From Xanthobacteraceae bacterium (GTDB taxonomy: Bacteria > Pseudomonadota > Alphaproteobacteria > Rhizobiales > Xanthobacteraceae): DNA of 9,497 nt. Positions 5,646 through 9,497 of this stretch are shown here, piece after piece. The DNA is taken from positions 1-9,497 of the forward strand of contig JASHXZ010000109.1 in NCBI GenBank assembly GCA_030043285.1. Reading direction: 5' to 3'. How positions within the stretch are numbered: the first letter of the stretch is position 1; every line of letters begins with the position of its first letter. A program made the translations under genes and the position numbers. The notes under the pieces were generated by a model. The model was not told the origin of the DNA. It did no database searches and saw nothing but the letters and a program-made list of their open reading frames with translations.

Positions 5646-5898
5646 GACGCGCTTCCCACAGACATCGATATCTGATGGATCAATGCCCAGCCGAACGGCC
5701 GGGTTCCCGGCCGGCCGGCCCGCTTCCCGAACTCGGTTCGTTAACGCGACCTTAAGCGGCCGCGACCGGTGCCACTGGCGTTCGTCGCCACGCTGCCTTT
5801 CTTAAATTTTCATTCTCTTCGCTCGCCTAGAGTAAGGCGCAACATCTGGGCGCGCAGTCTGCCTGCGGCCGGTCGTTGAAGGGAATTGGACTAGGTCG
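5646..5898. other. Divergent intergenic region (membrane protein / PAS-GGDEF-EAL)
   Basis: 253 non-coding bases. Besides the CtrA-type site there is a small GC palindrome at 5697-5712 (GGCCGGG with CCCGGCC), and an AT-richer stretch at about 5800-5818 that could hold the plus-strand promoter, though no boxes are convincing. Confidence 0.55.
5741..5755 (-). promoter_or_regulatory. CtrA-type binding site (TTAA-N7-TTAAC)
   Basis: TTAA-CGCGACC-TTAA on the plus strand. Read on the minus strand it is TTAA-N7-TTAAC, a full match to the known CtrA consensus. It lies 96 bases upstream of the small membrane-protein start (minus) and about 145 bases upstream of the PAS-GGDEF-EAL start (plus), so it could control either or both. 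The match is seen directly; binding is inferred. Confidence 0.6.
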
Positions 5899-7701
5899 AT
5901 GGACCAGGGTGAGCGTGGTGCCGGACAACGCGACCTGCCGCCGTCCGGCGACGGCGCGCGTGCAGCGCTTGCGGCCGCTGCCGACCCGTCGGAGCAAAGT
6001 TTGCTCGATGAGGCACGAAACAACGCGGCCGAAGCGCGGCGTGCCGTCGCGCTGCTCAATTCCATCATCGAACTCCTGCCGGTCGGCGTCACTGTTCAGG
6101 CGGAGGACGGCAGTGTCATCCTCGCCAATCGCGAGGCGGCAGCGCTCTCCGGCGATGCAGCGGACGCCATCGCGGGCGAAGCCCCAACCCGTTCCGCTGC
6201 GATCACGACGACCGAGCGCCTGGTGCAAACGCCCGACGCGACTGCCGAGCGCACGCTGTTGGTTTGCGAACGGCCGGTCCATATTCTCGGCAAGCCGCTG
6301 GTGCTGTCCACTTCGCTCGATTTCACCGCGCGCAACCAGGCCGAACGCGAGCTGTCGCAGCGCGCCTATTTCGACCAACTGACCGGCTTGCCGAATGAGG
6401 CGCTGGTCCACGAACAGGTTCGGCAATTGTTGGCGAGCGCAGGCCAGCACGGCCGGTCCTGCCGCTTCGCGCTGGCGTTTCTCGACATCGACAATTTCAA
6501 GCAGGTCAACGACTACTACACGCATGAGGTCGGTGACCGGCTTCTGCTCAAGATCGCGCAGCGCATCGCGGCACGGCTACGCGCATCCGACGTCCTCGGG
6601 CGCGTCAGCGGCGACGAGTTCCTGCTGGTGCTCAATCCGGTCGACGATGGCGAGGATCTGGCGAAGCTGATCGAAGAGCTTCTGCACGAGCTCCGCGAGC
6701 CGTTTCTGATCGAGGGTTACGAGATTCTCACGTCGGCTTCGATCGGAATAAGCGTTTATCCCGATCACGGCTTGGACTACGACACGCTGCAGCGGGCCGC
6801 CGAGACCGCGATGTACCGCGTCAAGGAGGCCAGCAAAGGCGCCGCGGCGCTGTTCGACGCGGGCATGGGGCGGGCGATGACGGTGCGCATGGCGCGCGAG
6901 CAGCGGCTGCGGCTTGCGGTCCGCGATGGCCGCGTCTGCTGCGCCTTTCAGCCCAAGGTCGACATCCGCACGGAGAACGTTGTCGGCGTCGAGGCGCTGC
7001 TGCGGCTGCGCGACGAGGACGGCGTGATCCAGCCGCCCAGCGAATTCATCGCGCTTGCCATCGAACTTGGGCTGATCGACGATCTCACCTATCTGGCGCT
7101 CGCTGAAATCGTCAAATCGATCGGACTGCTTGACGACGCCTTCGGCGCCAAGGCCACGATCAGCATCAACGTCGCGGCCAAACAGGCGACCGACGCCAAA
7201 TTCATGACCGGCTTCTGCGAGGAGCTGAAAGCGACCGGTCGTGCCAGCCGCTTCATGGTCGAGGTGACCGAAGACGCGTTCCTGGCCAAGACCGAGTTTC
7301 AGTCGCAATTTCTGCCGATGCTGCGCGACATGGGCACGCGGGTTTCGATTGACGATTTCGGCACCGGCTATTCGTCATTGGCAACGCTCGCCGACATTAC
7401 CGCCGACGAGATCAAGATCGACCGTTCGTTCATCACCGACATCCACAAGCGGCCGCGCAGTCAGAGCGTGCTCAAAGCGATCGAGGCGCTCGCCGAGGCG
7501 CTGGGCATGACGATGATTGCCGAAGGCGTCGAATGCTTCGAGGAAGTCGCCTACCTGCAGGCGGCGACGCGGATCAGGTACGCGCAGGGCTATTATTTCG
7601 CCAAGCCGATCTTTCTCGAGGAACTGGCGCCGGCCCGGCGCGTCGTCGGCGAAGCTCGTTCCAGCGCCAGCGCGCGGCCCAAGCGGTCGTTGCGCGGCTG
7701 A
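5899..7701 (+). CDS. PAS-GGDEF-EAL protein (bifunctional c-di-GMP cyclase/phosphodiesterase candidate)
   Basis: 600-residue cytoplasmic protein for turnover of cyclic-di-GMP; no membrane helix is visible. Layout: a short helical N-terminus (about 30-52), a PAS-like sensor (about 53-142, LLNSIIELLPVGVTVQAEDG), GGDEF (about 155-315), and EAL (about 335-580). In GGDEF the signature is SGDEF (237-241), with Asp196, Asn204, Asp205 and Asp213 present and an RxxD inhibitory site RASD at 228-231, five residues before SGDEF as in feedback-inhibited cyclases. EAL looks complete: EALLR (Glu365), Asn424, ExTE (Glu455, Glu458), DDFGTGYSSL (Asp485, Asp486), Lys506, AEGVE (Glu542, Glu545) and Gln563. Phosphodiesterase activity is therefore likely; cyclase activity is possible. 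The Shine-Dalgarno is weak. A CtrA-type site lies about 145 bases upstream. What the PAS domain senses cannot be read from the sequence. Confidence 0.93.
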   Translation: MDQGERGAGQRDLPPSGDGARAALAAAADPSEQSLLDEARNNAAEARRAVALLNSIIELLPVGVTVQAEDGSVILANREAAALSGDAADAIAGEAPTRSAAITTTERLVQTPDATAERTLLVCERPVHILGKPLVLSTSLDFTARNQAERELSQRAYFDQLTGLPNEALVHEQVRQLLASAGQHGRSCRFALAFLDIDNFKQVNDYYTHEVGDRLLLKIAQRIAARLRASDVLGRVSGDEFLLVLNPVDDGEDLAKLIEELLHELREPFLIEGYEILTSASIGISVYPDHGLDYDTLQRAAETAMYRVKEASKGAAALFDAGMGRAMTVRMAREQRLRLAVRDGRVCCAFQPKVDIRTENVVGVEALLRLRDEDGVIQPPSEFIALAIELGLIDDLTYLALAEIVKSIGLLDDAFGAKATISINVAAKQATDAKFMTGFCEELKATGRASRFMVEVTEDAFLAKTEFQSQFLPMLRDMGTRVSIDDFGTGYSSLATLADITADEIKIDRSFITDIHKRPRSQSVLKAIEALAEALGMTMIAEGVECFEEVAYLQAATRIRYAQGYYFAKPIFLEELAPARRVVGEARSSASARPKRSLRG

Positions 7702-7746
7702 ACTGTGTCCGGCAGCCGGCTTAAGGGGGCGCTGTTCGCGCCGCTC

Positions 7747-7761
7747 TTAACGTCTGCTTAA
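7747..7761 (+). promoter_or_regulatory. CtrA-type binding site (TTAA-N7-TTAA)
   Basis: TTAA-CGTCTGC-TTAA, followed by G instead of the consensus C, about 150 bases upstream of the HerA-type ATPase start and 45 bases after the c-di-GMP gene stop. Another TTAA half-site is at 7721-7724. A GANTC sequence (GAATC, 7846-7850), the target of the cell-cycle methylase CcrM, lies between this site and the gene. Binding is inferred from the motif only. Confidence 0.55.
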
Positions 7762-7899
7762 GCAACGAACGCTGAAGCTGTCGGCAATTTGCAGGAAGTG
7801 CGGCGCCGTCAGGGGGTGTGGGGTACTTCCACGTTTGGATTAACGGAATCTCCAGCCGAAGTTGCTACATGGTTCAAATATGCGCCTGCGGTTTGCCTG

Positions 7900-7905
7900 A
7901 AGGAG
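7900..7905 (+). promoter_or_regulatory. Ribosome binding site deciding a TTG start
   Basis: AAGGAG lies 6 bases before the TTG at 7912. No ATG or GTG in this frame lies at a suitable distance, so this site is the main reason to start the HerA-type ATPase at the rare TTG codon. Confidence 0.75.
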
Positions 7906-7911
7906 CTTCCT

Positions 7912-9497
7912 TTGTCGAATAACATTGCCCAACCAGGGGGATCCGCAGCGCCGAGGGCCGAGCTTATCGGACGCATCATTTCGGTTCACGGCTCGCGCGC
8001 CGGCGTCGGCATTCCTGCCATGTCGCCGCAGGGGCCGGAAGAAAAACGCATCACCGTCGGCAAGGTCCTTGGCGTGGCGGTCGACAAGACTCTCTTGGTC
8101 GGTCTGATCACCGATGTGTCGATGCGCGGCGAAGCCGGCACGCGCGACCACGACGCCGCGGTGGCGAAGATCGACCTGATCGGCGAAATCCGCACCAGCG
8201 ACAACGGCACCGCCTACTTTCAGCGCGGCGTCACCTGCTATCCGTGCATGGGCGATCCGGCGGTCTTCATCGGATCGCGCGAGCTGCGACTGATCTTCCA
8301 AAGCCCGGGCTCGCGCATGATCGAAGTCGGGCAGCTGCACCAAGACAGCGCCATCCCGGCCTCTATCGATATCGACGAGATGCTCAGTAAGCATTTTGCG
8401 GTGCTCGGCACCACCGGCGTCGGCAAGTCGAGCACGATCACGCTGCTGCTGCAGCTGATCCTGCAGGCGCGGCCGGACATGCGGGTCTTGTTGCTCGACG
8501 TGCACAACGAATATAGCCGCTCCTTCGGCGACCGCGCCCTGGTGCTCAATCCCAACAATATCAAGCTGCCGTTCTGGCTGTTCAATTTCGACGAGATCGT
8601 CGACGTGTTCTTCGGCGGCCGGCCGGGCCTCGAAGAGGAAGTCGACTTCCTGTCGGAAGTCATTCCGCTCGCCAAGTCGTCCTACGCCCAGCAGATCGGG
8701 CTCGCCAGCCGCATCATGAAGCCGGGCGAGGGCGTCGGGCTTCGCTACGCGCTCGACGTGCCGGTGCCGTACCGCATTGCCGATCTGCTGTCGCTGCTCG
8801 ACCAGCGCATGGGCAAGTTGGAAAACCGCGCCTCGCGCATGATCTACCATAAGCTGATGACGCGGATCGAAACCGTAAGCAACGATCCGCGCTACGCCTT
8901 CATGTTCGAGAACGCCAATGTCGGCGGCGACACCATGGCGGAGATTTTGGCAACGCTGTTCCGGTTGCCGCCGAACGGCAGGCCGATGACCATCATGCAG
9001 CTCGCCGGATTTCCCTCCGAGATGGTTGACGCGTTGGTGTCGGTCACCTGCCGCATGGCGTTCGATCTCGGTCTGTGGAGCGACGGCGGCGCGCCGCTCT
9101 TGGTGGTCTGCGAAGAAGCGCACCGCTACATGGCGGCTGACCAAAGCGTCGGCTTCGCGCCGACGCGGCGCGCCATTTCGCGCATCGCCAAGGAAGGACG
9201 CAAATACGGCGTCTTCCTCGGCCTGGTCTCGCAGCGACCGGCCGAGCTCGATCCGACCATCCTGTCGCAATGCTCGACGCTGTTCGCCATGCGCATGACC
9301 AACGACCGCGATCAGGAATTGCTGCGGTCAGCGGTCGCCGACACCGCCGCTAATCTGCTCTCGTTCTTGCCCTCGCTCGGCACCGGCGAAGCGTTCGGGT
9401 TCGGTGAAGGCGTTGTGCTGCCGACCCGAATCAAGTTCAGCCAATTGCCGGCGCAGATGCTGCCGCGCAGCGACATGATGGGCGACGAGGCAATCGG
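7912..9497 (+). CDS. HerA-type (DUF87) hexameric ATPase, partial at right edge
   Basis: The frame is open from a TTG at 7912 to the window end (528 full codons). It is a HerA/FtsK-superfamily ATPase with Walker A GTTGVGKSS (166-174), Walker B LLVVCEEAHRY (396-406), and an SQRP motif (440-443) whose Arg442 fits the HerA arginine finger. The N-terminal 100 residues (ELIGRIISVHGSRAGVGI and onward) fit the HAS-type beta-barrel that precedes the motor in HerA proteins. HerA proteins are ring-shaped DNA motors that partner a nuclease (NurA in archaea) or an effector in some bacterial defence systems; no partner is in the window. The TTG is chosen because AAGGAG (7900-7905) lies 6 bases before it and the conserved part starts soon after. 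An ATG further in (codon 37) would cut into the barrel. It may be a housekeeping alphaproteobacterial ATPase rather than a defence gene. Confidence 0.9.
   Translation, partial: MSNNIAQPGGSAAPRAELIGRIISVHGSRAGVGIPAMSPQGPEEKRITVGKVLGVAVDKTLLVGLITDVSMRGEAGTRDHDAAVAKIDLIGEIRTSDNGTAYFQRGVTCYPCMGDPAVFIGSRELRLIFQSPGSRMIEVGQLHQDSAIPASIDIDEMLSKHFAVLGTTGVGKSSTITLLLQLILQARPDMRVLLLDVHNEYSRSFGDRALVLNPNNIKLPFWLFNFDEIVDVFFGGRPGLEEEVDFLSEVIPLAKSSYAQQIGLASRIMKPGEGVGLRYALDVPVPYRIADLLSLLDQRMGKLENRASRMIYHKLMTRIETVSNDPRYAFMFENANVGGDTMAEILATLFRLPPNGRPMTIMQLAGFPSEMVDALVSVTCRMAFDLGLWSDGGAPLLVVCEEAHRYMAADQSVGFAPTRRAISRIAKEGRKYGVFLGLVSQRPAELDPTILSQCSTLFAMRMTNDRDQELLRSAVADTAANLLSFLPSLGTGEAFGFGEGVVLPTRIKFSQLPAQMLPRSDMMGDEAI

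Larger units (their letters stand above)
7702..7911. other. Intergenic region upstream of the HerA-type ATPase
   Basis: 210 non-coding bases. It holds the CtrA-type site, a short GC hairpin (GGCGC 7728-7732 with GCGCC 7738-7742) with no T-run, and GGAAGT (7794-7799) with its inverse ACTTCC (7824-7829). A 6-codon mini-frame MRLRFA (7880-7900) ends right at the ribosome binding site of the ATPase; I have no evidence that it is translated. Confidence 0.5.

Noticed and set aside
5827..7308. Minus-strand open frames (5827-6525 and 6577-7308) opposite the PAS-GGDEF-EAL gene
   Set aside because: The plus-strand frame carries complete GGDEF and EAL motif sets; the antisense products have none.
7880..7900. 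Leader peptide MRLRFA upstream of the HerA-type ATPase
   Set aside because: A six-codon frame of this kind is expected by chance; there is no separate ribosome binding site or regulatory codon run.
7840..9270. Long minus-strand open frame (476 codons) opposite the HerA-type ATPase
   Set aside because: The plus strand has Walker A, Walker B and an arginine finger in one open frame; the antisense product is His/Arg/Asp-rich and shows no motif.

Overview
The window is GC-rich (I estimate low-to-mid 60s percent) and looks like a chromosome segment of an alphaproteobacterium of the Hyphomicrobiales (Rhizobiales), most likely near Bradyrhizobium, Rhodopseudomonas or other Nitrobacteraceae/Xanthobacteraceae. 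The reasons are the cox/XdhC-type accessory cluster, the style of intergenic palindromic repeats, and two perfect TTAA-N7-TTAA sites of the kind bound by the alphaproteobacterial cell-cycle regulator CtrA. The organism is inferred from protein and repeat style only. No rRNA, tRNA, CRISPR array, transposase or phage gene was seen.

Region 1 (1-4647, minus strand, reading right to left) is a five-gene operon for maturing a molybdenum hydroxylase of the xanthine dehydrogenase/aerobic CO dehydrogenase family. In order it holds a CoxD-like MoxR AAA+ ATPase, a CoxE-like VWA protein, a stand-alone XdhC N-terminal-domain protein, an XdhC Rossmann-domain protein, and a fusion of a molybdopterin-binding domain with a MobA/MocA-like nucleotidyltransferase, cut by the window edge. 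The last two overlap by ATGA. Each of the three gaps longer than a few bases holds a palindromic element: two cloverleaf-like repeats of identical architecture but different arm sequence, and one long hairpin with heptad-repeat arms. One cloverleaf supplies the start codon of the CoxE gene. The catalytic molybdenum-enzyme subunits are not in the window.

Region 2 (4648-5297) holds a 204-base divergent intergenic region with a terminator-like hairpin in the leader of the CoxD gene. A plus-strand AhpD/carboxymuconolactone-decarboxylase-family protein of 140 residues with an intact redox CxxC-x3-H motif follows.

Region 3 (5298-7701) is a minus-strand small single-pass membrane protein of unknown function, divergent from a plus-strand 600-residue PAS-GGDEF-EAL protein for cyclic-di-GMP turnover. 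Their shared 253-base intergenic region has a perfect CtrA-type site.

Region 4 (7702-9497) is a second intergenic region with another CtrA-type site. It leads into a HerA-type (DUF87) hexameric ATPase that starts at TTG behind a strong ribosome binding site and runs off the right edge. Cell-cycle-linked expression of the c-di-GMP enzyme and the HerA-type ATPase is the most testable idea here; it is an inference from motif matches.
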